From the NCBI RefSeq assembly GCF_902806685.2, contig NC_048557.2, positions 10,611,554 through 10,675,553 of the forward strand: a stretch of DNA of 64,000 nt, read 5' to 3'. This stretch comes from Maniola hyperantus. Its lineage: Eukaryota; Arthropoda; Insecta; Lepidoptera; Nymphalidae. Below are positions 19,609 to 28,808 of this stretch, in pieces. Below the pieces are notes generated by a model. It worked only from the letters and a program-made list of their open reading frames with translations, was not told where the DNA came from and did not search any database. Each line of letters starts with the position of its first letter. The first letter of the stretch is position 1. The translations under genes and the position numbers were made by a program.

Positions 19609-20019
19609 AGAAAGATCCGTGCTCTTTAATGAGCCGGCGATGGATTGATTACCATGTTGATTGCCATGGTGCATCGCTACCACATCGCTACCGAGTCGCT
19701 TCGTGTCTGACCACACCTTTAATCCGCAGAAACTTGCCGAGTAAGAAATATTTTATTATCTTTTCCGCAACGAGTTTGTTTTTCACTTTTTTATAATTTT
19801 TCACCGCCATTAAGACAATCGTCGCCGGCATTGAGTTTTCACTTTGGATTAATTTTGTCTTTTCTCTTTTATAAAATAACAACGCTCGTAATTTTTGACG
19901 AAGAATTAAAATGCTCTGGGCTGTTATTGTAACAACGGATAATAATGTTAAAAGGTTTTTGTATAGAAGTAGACGTTATATTGCTGAAGTCCGCGATAGA
20001 CAAGTAACTAAAAGCTTAA
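19609..20019. other. No gene seen
   Basis: Nothing recognised. A frame on the minus strand near 19688-19882 shows no domain or splice support. Confidence 0.45.
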
Positions 20020-20229
20020 TCTAAATATATAAAACGAAAAGGTGACTGATTGACTGACTGACTGACTGATCTATCAACGCACAGCTCAAACTACTGGACG
20101 GTTCGGGCTTTAATTTGGCATGCAGATAGTTATTATGACGTAGGCTAAGAAAGGGTTTTTGAAAATTCAACCCCTGAGGGGTTTGAAATTTGTGTAGTCC
20201 ACGCGGACGAAGTCGCGAGCATAAGCTAG
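20020..20229 (+). mobile_element. Helitron-like element, family A, full length
   Basis: TCTAAATATATAAAACG after an A, through the GACGTAGG block and hairpin CGCGGACGAAGTCGCG, to CATAAGCTAG before a T. Confidence 0.75.
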
Positions 20230-20429
20230 TCAAACATAAATTATTATTTCTCAGTGATTATTAAATAGAGGGTCTTCTAAAATATGTAAAATCCACGTCC
20301 TTTGTTAGTTTTAAGTGTATTAACTATTTTAAATTATCGATTAAAATAAAAAAGTACATTATGATGTGACGTCACATTCCAGTATTTCATAGAATATCGC
20401 ATACTAAGTGCGCGTTTTGACGTTTGACA

Positions 20430-20515
20430 AAAACTTATTTATTTGTTTTATTTTATTTTATTTTTATTTTTCATGTACCGAAATTGTAGTTACATAGTAG
20501 TAATAAATTAAGTTA
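20430..20515 (-). mobile_element. LINE 3' tail fragment
   Basis: TTTTATTTTATTTTTATTTT then TCATGTACCGAAATTGTAGT. The complementary text (TACAATTTCGGTACATGAAA) lies in the other orientation near 32020, so it is a dispersed retroelement tail. Confidence 0.5.
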
Positions 20516-20516
20516 C

Positions 20517-20625
20517 ATTTACCCTGTAGGTTTCTTGACAGACTGACAGACAGATAGACAACAAAGTGATCCTATAAGAGTTCCGTTCTTCCTTTTGAAG
20601 TACCTACGAACCCTAAAAACGGTGG
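20517..20625 (-). mobile_element. Fragment of repeat family C
   Basis: CCCTGTAGGTTTCTTGACAG, GACA run, GTGATCCTATAAGAGTTCCG and a tail near CGAACCCTAAAA, in reverse orientation. Confidence 0.55.
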
Positions 20626-21225
20626 AGACGACGACGGTGACAAACAACAAAATCGATAAAAATGGAAGAAGTCTCAAACCTTTGTTCGAATAGAAATACC
20701 CGTGTAAAAGCCAAGGAAGGGCTGGCATCCCCCTAAGTGTTTAGTCGCAATACTATGGTGCATTTATCCTACTTAATTATGTACGACTCACGAGGGCTCC
20801 AAATCCATACCAACCCTGTTGTATGAATACGATCCAACCCTTTCATGCAATTATAACCGTTATTGTCAAGGCAATAAGAGTGGAGATGTTTCATACTGTT
20901 GATTTCAGGGTTTTGCTCTGGAGATATTTTTAAATTGTCTCCTAAGACGTCTTGAGCCGGTACGTGCGTCGGTTATTAAGCTTTCTTGTTTGTTTAGAAA
21001 CGGGGATATGCTATCAAAGGGGAGGTAAGCACTATGTAACATATGTTCCTCGTTCAAGTGTCGTTTGCTATCGGTTTTTGGCATTAAGTAGCTTTTTGTA
21101 TTTTGTTAACAGATACCCCTAAAGTTAGTTTTGGCATATATACATGTAACGAATTTGCTGAAGACTGTATTTTTAACGGAACCCTAAAAAAGACAATATG
21201 GCGGCTGTAGGGCGCCATTTTCGTT
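20626..21225. other. No gene seen
   Basis: No frame or repeat of note, apart from a short inverted GGAACCCTAAAAAA next to the start of the family C copy that follows. Confidence 0.45.
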
Positions 21226-21467
21226 TTTTAGGGTTCCGTACCTCAAATGGAAAACGGAACCCTTATAGGATCACTTTGTTGTCTGTCTGTCTGTCGGTCT
21301 GTCAAGAAACCTACACGGCAGGTACTTCCCGTTAACCTAGAATCATGAAATTTGGCAGGTAGGTAGGTCTTGTAGTAGACATAAGGGGAAAAATCTGAAA
21401 ATCGTGAATTTGTGGTTAAATCACACAAAAAAATTAAATTGTGGTCATGAACTAATAATTAGTATTT
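21226..21467 (+). mobile_element. Repeat family C, left part (host of the DDE transposon)
   Basis: Runs TTAGGGTTCCGTACCTCAAA to GAACTAATAATTAGTATTT and is then cut by the transposon. The right part resumes at 25592. Aligns with the intact copies at 45962, 48152 and 61313 (minus). Confidence 0.8.
21464..21467. repeat. Target-site duplication, left (ATTT)
   Basis: ATTT before the left terminal repeat and again at 25592-25595. Intact family C copies read AGTATTTTCAA, which equals left flank plus right flank minus one ATTT. A 2-bp TT duplication with the TIR extended by one base fits equally. Confidence 0.75.
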
Positions 21468-21485
21468 GGGCCTTTCTCTACTAAC
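21468..21485 (+). repeat. Left terminal inverted repeat
   Basis: GGGCCTTTCTCTACTAAC, perfect complement of 25574-25591. Confidence 0.9.
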
Positions 21486-21645
21486 AGGAAAATCATTGTC
21501 CTAGCATTTTTTTTACTTTGGCTATATTAATGCATAGTTTTATTTATTAAAACACACAATATATAACCTGTTATTTAAGGAGCCAAGCTTAATCAATATT
21601 TAGAATCATTATCATTTAATAAATTCGGTCTAAAAGCCATTAAAA

Positions 21646-22257
21646 ACAGTCCTCTGTTATGTCCTAATTCCAGATCGAGTATGATTCGGTTCGGTTTTTA
21701 TTAGTTGTGTTTAAAAATGTAAAATCTTATAACTCTATAAACATAAAGAATATTGAATGCATGTGAACAAAAAACAATTATAATTTGAGATAATTTTTTA
21801 GTACTAAAAACTAGTGTTCGAATTTTGTCCATACATTTTTGAACAGTCCTCTGAACAATTTGAATATATCGCGCCACAAAAATATTAAACATTATTGTGG
21901 TTACATTTCCCTTGAAACCGAACGTTAACAGTGTGAAGTTTGCTCGGTCGCCATGCTAAACAAGTCGCCGCCATTTTGCGCAGTGACAACTCCGCGTCTG
22001 TGTGGGGGCCACGTTTCTGTAGTGTCGAGTGAACATTCCTCTGGTAAGTCTATTTTACGGTGTTTTATGTGTTGTAATTATATTTATTTAACAAAATAAT
22101 TGCTCAGTGTGATAATTTATAACTGTTTCTGTGTTATGAAGTAATATTTAAACTGATACGTGGTATGACATTTTTTACGTAAAAATAACAGTCCTCTGTG
22201 CAACAGTCTTCTGGAAATTTATAACACAGAGGACTGTTCAATGTGACAGAGGACTGA
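21646..22257. promoter_or_regulatory. Left subterminal cluster of ACAGTCCTCTG motifs
   Basis: Forward sites at 21646, 21843 and 22188 are exact. One-mismatch forward sites are at 22033 (ACATTCCTCTG) and 22203 (ACAGTCTTCTG). Reverse sites are at 22227-22237 (exact) and 22247-22257 (one mismatch). Clustered subterminal repeats are usual transposase-binding sites in hAT, CACTA and P-like elements; that role is inferred here. Confidence 0.75.
21940..22043 (+). promoter_or_regulatory. GC-rich leader exon of the transposase gene
   Basis: GC-rich island (GTCGCCGCCATTTTGCGCAG, TCTGTGTGGGGGCCACG) ending at donor CTCTG|GTAAGTC (22043/22044). The upstream edge is a guess. The donor lies on a degenerate copy of the subterminal motif. 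Confidence 0.5.
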
Positions 22258-22498
22258 TTTATTTGACGTCCGTGTTTATTATTAATATTCTTTATAGTCA
22301 GCGCTAACCTACTGCTTGTCGATAGCCTCTTTCTTTCTTACCAATATTGTCACGCTAATTCAGGTCTTTTGTTTTCTATTATTATGGATTTTGGAATATA
22401 AAATAATAGTAATTAGTAACGTAAAGTTAACGTAACATACGTATTTTTAAACCTGTACGTTTTTTTTTAAATATTGAAAGTATGTTTTATTGTTTTAG
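22044..22498 (+). other. Predicted 5'-UTR intron of the transposase gene
   Basis: Donor GGTAAGTC at 22043, acceptor TATTGTTTTAG at 22488-22498, 10 bases before the transposase ATG. It holds four of the subterminal motifs. Confidence 0.5.
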
Positions 22499-22508
22499 TA
22501 TTGCCGCA

Positions 22509-23663
22509 ATGCCACCAAAGAAGAAACCTAAAACCAAAGAAGAAATAAAAGAGCAGAAACGAATTGCAGAAAGATTAAGATATCAACGGCTAAAAAATGA
22601 CCCTGTAAAAAGAGAGCAATTGAAGGAAAAAGAACGACGAAACTACCAGAGAAAGAAGGACAAAGGTACAAGAAAGCCAGTTAAAGATATGAGTCGACGT
22701 GAACACAAAGCTGTGACTAAAGAATGGAGAAAGCACTGTGCTCCCTATCGCGCAAAAAAAAAAGCTTTGAAAGAAATTACAAACAATTTTGTACGACAAA
22801 ATACCCCCGAATCCGAGGGTTCACCTCCTCAAAGTTCTGTCTCTCCATCAATACTAACTATGACCATTCCACGAAGTGATGCAAGTAATGCGAGAAAGCG
22901 TAATGCTAGAAAGAAACGTGACAAAATTATAAAGGATAAAGACAAAAAGATCGAGTATTACAAAAAAAAATCAGAGAAGTATAGGAAGAGATTAGAACGT
23001 TTGGAAAAAGCTAAGACAAAGGAAAATGTAGACACACCTAACACTAAACTTACCAAAATGTGTGATTCGCCAGAAACTCGCAGAGAACTAGTCAAAAAGG
23101 CGCTATTCGGTGAAGTGTTGAATGCACAGCTGAAAGAAAACTACGCTAATTTAAAAACCTGCAAAGAAAAACAAATATTCGGAAAAGTCGTGTCCGGTCA
23201 ACTAATACACAAGTACAAGTTATGGCGAAGCAAAGATAGTGCTATATCTTATAAAACAATTCAGAAGTCAGCGCGTCAATCAGTTTCAGTACCCAAGCTT
23301 CGGACTCGTAAAGACAAAATTTCATCTGATTGCATAAATACTGTACAAACCTTCTATGAAAATGATGACAACAGCAGACTTGGCGCAGGAAAACGAGAAT
23401 GCCTGACCAGAAAAGGGGTTAAAAAACAGAAAAGATATCTATCGGATAGCATCGCAAATTTATACAAGAAGTTTCAAGCTGAACATTTTAAAATAAGCTA
23501 CACAACGTTTTGTCGTCTACGTCCTTTCTGGGTCATAACACCAAATGTAAACGAACGTGACACGTGCCTCTGCATAAAGCACGCGAACATCGATCTGAAA
23601 CTGACAGCATTGCACAGGCGAAGAATTTTGACTTACAATAGTCACACTGCACTGCTTGAATAA
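22509..23663 (+). pseudogene. Transposase piece 1: basic N-terminus and first zinc half
   Basis: 384 codons then TAA. Rich in K/R/E, with likely DNA-binding and coiled-coil content. It ends HRRRILTYNSHTALLE just before the stop. The next in-frame codons continue the cysteine cluster, so the stop is more likely a lesion (or a recoding point) than a natural end. Confidence 0.7.
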
Positions 23664-24539
23664 ACATGTTGTAATCGCTATGACGAGCTATGTTTGTCAC
23701 GAACCTGCCAACGCTGTATCGACAAGAATCCTGACTACAGGGAGTTTGATGACAGCAAGCCTATTGAATTTAAAAAATGGATATCCGAGAAACAAACTTA
23801 CAACGACCCCAAGACCAAGAATGCTCGAACAGTTACCAAATACCTAAAGAAAACGTTCACGGTTCGCCCTCGAGAACTAATAGAAGAGCTGCACGAGGAT
23901 TTGCAAGCCTATTATCAACACGAGAGAAACATTACCCATCAATACAATGCTATCAAGAAATACAAACAAAACCTTACTGGCGAAGACGCTATCATACATA
24001 TGGATTTTTCAGAAAATTATTGTTCCAAATACGGTCAAGAAATACAAGCATTTCATTTTGGAGGGTCGAGACTTCAGCTAAGTCTTCATACTGTGGTGGT
24101 GTATACCAAAAACTCTATCAAGTCTTATTGTACCGTTTCCAAAAATCTCACACATTCACCAGCTGCTATATGGGCACATTTGCGGCCAATCTTTAAAACT
24201 CTCACACCTAACATAAAGAGCATCCACTTCGTCAGCGATGGACCCGTAACTCAATACAGAAACAAAACGATGTTTTACATCCTGGCATCAAGGCTTCAAC
24301 AAGAGGTTTTTAATGTGAAGAAGTTTACGTGGAACTATTCTGAGAGTGGCCATGGCAAAGGGGCCCCTGATGGCATTGGAGCAACCTGCAAGAGGACCGC
24401 TGATGCCGTCGTCGCTACAGGAGGTGATATTGATAGCTTGGAATCATTTGTAGAGGCTATTCAACGAAGATGTTCCGCAATTACCTTGTTCACAATCAAC
24501 GATAAAGCCATCCAAGAATTGACAGATTTGATTGATTGA
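23664..24539 (+). pseudogene. Transposase piece 2: zinc cluster and catalytic core
   Basis: In frame with piece 1 and without an ATG at its beginning. Core blocks are MDFSENY, a beta-rich stretch HFGGSRLQLSLHTVVVYTK, VSDGP and GHGKGAPDG. It ends TDLID-stop, where the ATTG repeat shifts the frame. Confidence 0.75.
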
Positions 24540-25134
24540 AGAAACAGTTAATTTAAAAAGCTTTAGTGGCACTCTAAAAATACATCAAGTAAAGGCTGAA
24601 ATATTAAGAAGTCCTCTGGAATCAGCTCCAATTGCCGCTAAACTCATAATGAAAAGTTTAAGTTGCCCTTGTGAAGACGAGTGCCAGCATTTCAATTTAG
24701 GAGTGTTACAGTACAAAAACAAGACAAAACTTAACGTAGATGATATTTACACAGACTCTGCAAGTGAAAACATGGACTACTCACAGGATTCCACAATGGA
24801 GACCGACGACGACGCTGCACTGGCTGGACCTAGTTCAATCAACCAACAGAATTACACCATCGGTGATTACGTCTTGGTTAAATTTCTAGTAAGAAACACT
24901 GAATATTGTTATGCTGCAGTAATCAATAAGATAGACATGGAAGAAGGCGAACTAACAGTAACCTTCTTAAAAATTTGTGATGACAAAGGACACACATTCA
25001 GAGTCGATGAAAATGATGTTTCTGATGTGTCCTTTGACCAAGTATTAAAGAAGTTGCCAAACCCAGACATTGCCCTAAAAGGGAAACGAATATTTTATTA
25101 TTTTAATATACCTGTACCTGTTTTTGAGAAATAA
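24532..25134 (+). pseudogene. Transposase piece 3: C-terminal domain
   Basis: About 200 codons overlapping piece 2 by eight bases. SGTLKIHQVKAE, cysteine run CPCEDEC, acidic stretch METDDDAALAG, then a GDYVLVKF...YCYAAVINKI fold resembling SH3/Tudor-like modules. One extra ATTG unit would explain the shift. Confidence 0.7.
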
Positions 25135-25282
25135 GTCTGCATTGATAAGTAAACAAGGCTGATTCTTAGTACCTAAGCTTAATTTTGATTATAATTATTT
25201 TAATTCGTTACTTAGAGAGCTAAACTCGGAATTTGTTCCTGATAATTAGAAGTATTTAATTTCTGTATGTGATACAGTATTC

Positions 25283-25288
25283 AATAAA
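25283..25288 (+). terminator. Polyadenylation signal of the transposase gene
   Basis: AATAAA about 150 bases after the last stop and before the right subterminal motifs. Confidence 0.5.
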
Positions 25289-25356
25289 GAAGAGAATTTA
25301 TTTGATTACATTTAATAATTAATATTGTGTTTTTCTTCATATTAACATTGACATAA

Positions 25357-25409
25357 ACTGTTCTCTGGGGTGGAAAAAACAGTCCTCTGGGTGGCGAAAC
25401 AGTCCTCTG
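25357..25409 (+). promoter_or_regulatory. Right subterminal cluster of ACAGTCCTCTG motifs
   Basis: Exact sites at 25379-25389 and 25399-25409, and a two-mismatch site at 25357-25367 (ACTGTTCTCTG), all forward. The spacing of the last pair is 20 bases. Confidence 0.7.
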
Positions 25410-25573
25410 CCGCATTTTTTACAAAATTGCCTATAATTCGAAAAATAAGGAAAAATTACAATGGTTTCTTGTTTATATGTATTTATATTATAACTATCTA
25501 TCGACTTAACATATTATTTTTTTAATTTTCTAGAAAAATAGGGTTGGGACAACTGTCAATAGACAAGTTTCCA

Positions 25574-25591
25574 GTTAGTAGAGAAAGGCCC
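25574..25591 (-). repeat. Right terminal inverted repeat
   Basis: GTTAGTAGAGAAAGGCCC, perfect complement of 21468-21485; followed by ATTT (25592-25595). Confidence 0.9.
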
Positions 25592-25803
25592 ATTTTCAAT
25601 ATTCCAAGTAAGATAACTATACCAAGTGGGGTATCATATGAAAGGTCTTCACCTGTGTATTCTAAAACAGGTTTTTATTTATTTTTATGCATCCAATGAT
25701 GCATCATTGTTTTTGAATTATCGTGCAAAATGTCGAAAATATACGACTGTATTACGGAACCCTAGTTGCGCGAGTCTGACTCGCACTTGGCCGGTTTTTT
25801 TAC
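25592..25803 (+). mobile_element. Repeat family C, right part
   Basis: Resumes ATTTTCAATATTCCAAGTAA, GGGGTATCATATGAAAGGTC, GTCGAAAATATACGACTG, ACGGAACCCTAGTTGCGCGA and ends ACTTGGCCGGTTTTT, matching the intact copies. Confidence 0.8.
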
Positions 25804-26836
25804 TTTTTATCTTGTTTTTGGCAGGACAGCCGTGATTATGTCCTAATGGTACACCTTCACACCTAAACCCTTCTCATTCTGAGAGATCTGTGCTCAGTAG
25901 TGGGCTACGAAGGGGTGATGATGAATCTAGACTAGCATATAGGCAGGTGAGACAGTAGTCCAACCGGTCGCCATAACGGGCCACGATTCGTGCCACTAAT
26001 AGAAACATCGTGGCGCCAGATCGCAATAACACTTCCCTGCATACGGAGCGCATGCCCAATGTTATTGTTATTTGTTATTGAATATCTACTTATTACGAAT
26101 GCAGTCCGATGATCATATTATGGAATCCATACTGTCCATCAGCGGCGAAGAGTCAATATAACACGATTCCTATCGGCTTCCCTTTAAGAATTGGCATAAT
26201 ATAGCGTAAGTAGGTACTATTCACATAAATTTCGTAATACATTCGTAAATACAAAGGTTCGATCGTCACAAATGCTATTTTTTTCTTGTTGTTATTAAGT
26301 ACTAATTTAAGTTAAAAACATAACAGCTAATGTAAGTAACATACACCTACAGTCCTACACCATACAAGCCGTAAAATATCGGATTCCCTAGTTAGATTTT
26401 TGCTTAGTATATTATCTCTTTCATTTCCCTAGCGAAAGCGAAAGGAACGAACTAGGTCTGTCTCGCTCTACGGTCGACTAATAAAGAGCACACCAATTTA
26501 GTCTGGCCCAGTAGCGAATACGAATTTGGAACTCTGACAGGTCAGACAAATTTGACGTAAATAACTCGGTTGGATCCGAGTTACCCTATAATACCTCCAA
26601 ATTAAAAATTATATTAATACTATTGTTTTAACAGGTACATGCTACTATTTTGAGTATTTTGTATTTTGAAGGGTGATTTGATATTGATACATTTGTTTTT
26701 GTGAAGCGGCCATGTTTGTTTGTTTAAGTTGTTAGTGGTGTTTTATTTTGATATATTAAATTGGGGATGTGATTAATAACTTATAAGTGGTAAGTTCACG
26801 GTAATTTTGATTCAGTTTGGTAAGCCAAAATCAGAA
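25804..26836. other. Mostly unannotated; possible promoter region at the right
   Basis: 25860-25920 resembles the 3' part of SINE S1 (CCCTTCTCATTCTGAGAG, CAGTAGTGGGCTACG). The rest is unique and AT-rich. 26480-26836 lies upstream of the candidate exon at 26837 and may hold its promoter and 5' UTR, but no motif decides this. Confidence 0.4.
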
Positions 26837-26948
26837 ATGGCCTTAATTCACATAGATTGTTGTTTAACAGATTTCTTGTTACGTAACGATAGTAATTTTT
26901 CTAATTTAAGTTTTGAAAACAAAAATCGAACAGCTGATATTCTTTTAG
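26837..26948 (+). CDS. Candidate coding exon 1 of an unidentified host gene
   Basis: ATG in good context (CAGAAATGG) opens MALIHIDCCLTDFLLRNDSN and continues for 37 codons plus one base to a strong donor TTTTAG|GTAAGTAC. The block is unique sequence in a repeat-rich region and its codons are not low-complexity. It ends in phase 1, and the next candidate exon (28809-28895) starts in the matching phase. I do not recognise the protein. Without a search this could be a chance frame, but the donor, phase match and uniqueness argue for a real gene. Confidence 0.45.
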
Positions 26949-27001
26949 GTAAGTACGTTTCCGGCTTCCCTTTATCAGATTTTCACCCTTCGCCACTGCT
27001 G

Positions 27002-27208
27002 TCCATACTAATATTATAAATGCGAAAGTGTGTCTGTCTGTTTGCTAGCTTTTCATCACGGCCCAACAATTTAACCGAATTTGACGAAATTTTGTACAGA
27101 GTTAGCTTACATCTCGGGAAGGATAATTTTATCTCGGTAAATTAAAGAGTTAACACGGGATTTTTAAAATTCTAAATCCACGCGGAGGAAGTCGTGGGTA
27201 TCATCTAG
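27002..27208 (+). mobile_element. Helitron-like element, family B
   Basis: TCCATACTAATATTATAAATG to GTGGGTATCATCTAG. Its last base is immediately followed by the TC of a family A element. Confidence 0.75.
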
Positions 27209-27397
27209 TCTAAATATTTAAAGGGAAAAGGTGAGGTCAAACTGCTGGACGGACCGGGCTGAAATTTGGCATGCAGATAGCTAGTATGACGTAGGCATTC
27301 GCTAAGAAAGGATTTTTGAAAATTCAACCCCTAAGGGGTGAAATAGGGGTTTGAAATTTGTGTAGTTCACGCGGACGAAGTCGCGAGCATAAGCTAG
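27209..27397 (+). mobile_element. Helitron-like element, family A, abutting B
   Basis: TCTAAATATTTAAAGGG to CATAAGCTAG, then T. The GACT microsatellite is deleted. Zero spacer to the CTAG of the preceding B element. Confidence 0.75.
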
Positions 27398-27471
27398 TCT
27401 ACTTTATAATAATTTAGGTTTACTGACCTTTCCTAAAATCTTACCCTTTAGTAACCTGTATTTAAATATTG

Positions 27472-27755
27472 AAGCTGTGATAGCTTAGTGGTTAGGACGT
27501 CCGCCTTCTTCAATGTTCGATCCCGACCTCTAACCTTTCGGAGTTATGTGCGTTTTAAGTAATTAAATATTACTTGCTTTAACGGTAAAGTAAAACGTCG
27601 TGAGGAAACCTGCATGCCTGAGAGTTCTCTATAATGTTCCCAAAGGTGTGTGAAGTCTACCAATCCGCACATGGCCACATAAAACCCTTCTCACTATGAG
27701 AGGAGACCCGTGTTCTGTAGTGATCCGGCGATGGGTTGATCATGATGATGATGAT
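27472..27755 (+). mobile_element. tRNA-derived SINE, family S1, near full length
   Basis: Head GCTGTGATAGCTTAGTGGTT (A box), ATGTTCGATCCCG (B box), GGAGTTATGTGCGTTTTAAG, GTGAGGAAACCTGCATGCCT, AAAGGTGTGTGAAGTC, CTGTAGTGATCCGGCGATGG and a (GAT)n tail. Confidence 0.8.
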
Positions 27756-27822
27756 CATTTAAATATTACGTAGGGTATGTAGTGTAGGTAGTCTCTATGT
27801 GCTTCCTGCATATTACGATGGG

Positions 27823-27963
27823 CAGTGGCGTGCACAGGAGTTCAAGCCAGGGTATGCATTTAGGTATGAACTTATTTTACGGCGGGTTAAAATGTAAAAT
27901 AAGCTTACTTATTACAATGAGGGTAAGCAGTGCGTTTATGACTCTATGAGCTGCACGCCACTG
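27823..27963 (+). mobile_element. hAT-type MITE with 8-bp duplication ACGATGGG
   Basis: Terminal repeats CAGTGGCGTGCA and TGCACGCCACTG; ~141 bases. ACGATGGG lies at 27815-27822 and at 27964-27971. Family text AGCCAGGGTATGCATTTAGG. Confidence 0.88.
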
Positions 27964-28304
27964 ACGATGGGCTAACATCACCATAACAAGTTCCAGATGT
28001 AACATAGGCAGTTCTTTGGTACAGTCAATGACACAGGTTAGTGCATTATCTTGAACTGAGAGGCAGAATCCATTCTTGTGTAATTTCCTAGATCCTTTTA
28101 AGGGTTGCGATTCCTTTGTGGTTAGATCTAAATTCTGAATAGATATTGCATTTGAATTGCCTTGAATTTTAATGTGGTTTAAAAGCAGTTTTTACACGGT
28201 TTTACAGGTTTGCCTGTCCCGCGCGGGACATTTGATTATGAGTTCGAGTTGAAATCGGGGCGTCGCGCCAAAATCGGGACATCTGGCAACGCTGGTAAAA
28301 AATG

Positions 28305-28460
28305 AAAATGAAAATGAAAATCTTTTTTATTCGTATAAACTTTTACAAGTGCTTACGCATAGTCGGATGCATCTACCACTGGTTCGGAATGCCTTTCCTG
28401 CCGAGAAGAACCAGCAAGAAACTCAGCGGTTGCTCTTTTCAAATATTTGATATAGGTACA
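28305..28460 (-). mobile_element. LINE 3' tail fragment
   Basis: AAAATG simple repeats, then TTTTTATTCGTATAAACTTT, GGTTCGGAATGCC, AGAAGAACCAGCAAGAAACT. The same text recurs at 32840, 34830 and 40598. Confidence 0.55.
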
Positions 28461-28675
28461 AGATTATGCCATGTATAAAATAGTATTTACGTTATGTATA
28501 AAATAGTACGCAGCTATAATATATGTATGTGAGTTTCTTTATTCCACCATAACTTCTAAATAGGGTCTTGGACTGTAGTAATAAAATGAAGTGATTTTTT
28601 GCATAGCGGTAGTTTATGGGGCTAGAATTCCTTATTAGTGATGATTTTCACTTTTTAGTTTGTTTTTGGCAGGAC

Positions 28676-28768
28676 AGTTATGTTTTTAATTTTTTTTAAT
28701 TACTTTTTAATTCAAATTCAATTCAAATTCAATTCAAATTCAAATTTCTTTATTGCGAATATGGGTAA
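28676..28768 (-). mobile_element. Retroelement tail with AATTC repeats
   Basis: TTCAATTCAAATTCAATTC simple repeats followed by AAATTTCTTTATTGCGAATA, a common orientation of a 3' tail on the minus strand. It ends just before the candidate exon. Confidence 0.5.
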
Positions 28769-28808
28769 ACAGTGCAACTTAGTTTAACTTCGTTCTGCTT
28801 GCCTTCAG

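Larger units (their letters stand above)
22509..25134 (+). pseudogene. DDE-like transposase, broken by one stop and one frameshift
   Basis: Three pieces form one gene. Piece 1 (22509-23663) starts at ATG 22509 (MPPKKKPKTKEEIKEQKR), chosen over 22482 because a splice acceptor lies between them. It has a very basic N-terminus, a lysine/glutamate coiled-coil-like region (about 120-175) and a first zinc half (C353, C355, H358). A TAA at codon 385 interrupts. Piece 2 continues in the same frame (23664-24539) with C387, C388, C395, C400, C403, then IIHMDFSENYC (D499), FVSDGPVTQYRNK (D577), and YSESGHGKGAPDGIGATCKR (E612, H615, D621). Piece 3 (24532-25134) is one frame over; the shift falls in an ATTGATTG direct repeat. 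It holds SLSCPCEDECQH, an acidic linker and an SH3/Tudor-like segment starting YTIGDYVLVKFLV. D499/D577/E612 or D621 are candidate DDE residues. D577 to E612 is 35 residues, but the assignment is inference. Confidence 0.75.
21468..25591 (+). mobile_element. 4.1-kb DDE-type DNA transposon, superfamily not recognised
   Basis: Both ends carry the same 18 bases, GGGCCTTTCTCTACTAAC, in inverted orientation, with weaker similarity for about 15 more bases (AGGAAAATCATTGTC against TGGAAACTTGTC). Inside are subterminal 11-bp repeats, a GC-rich leader, a 455-bp 5'-UTR intron, one large transposase-like reading frame broken twice, and a poly(A) signal. The insertion splits a family C repeat and made a 4-bp (ATTT) or 2-bp (TT) duplication. 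Four-base duplications are known in the Sola group, but I cannot confirm membership by eye. Confidence 0.85.
26949..28808 (+). other. Predicted intron filled with mobile elements
   Basis: 1860 bases between the two candidate exons. In order: Helitron B, Helitron A, SINE S1, hAT MITE, LINE tail text and a further LINE/SINE tail. Repeats occupy most of it, while both exons are free of them. Confidence 0.4.

Noticed and set aside
22482..22508. Upstream ATG at 22482 as the transposase start
   Set aside because: It lies in the predicted intron's polypyrimidine tract just before the acceptor; ATG 22509 follows the splice.
23656..24196. Alternative-frame proteins overlapping the transposase
   Set aside because: They are shadow frames; the cysteine and DDE motifs are in the main frame.
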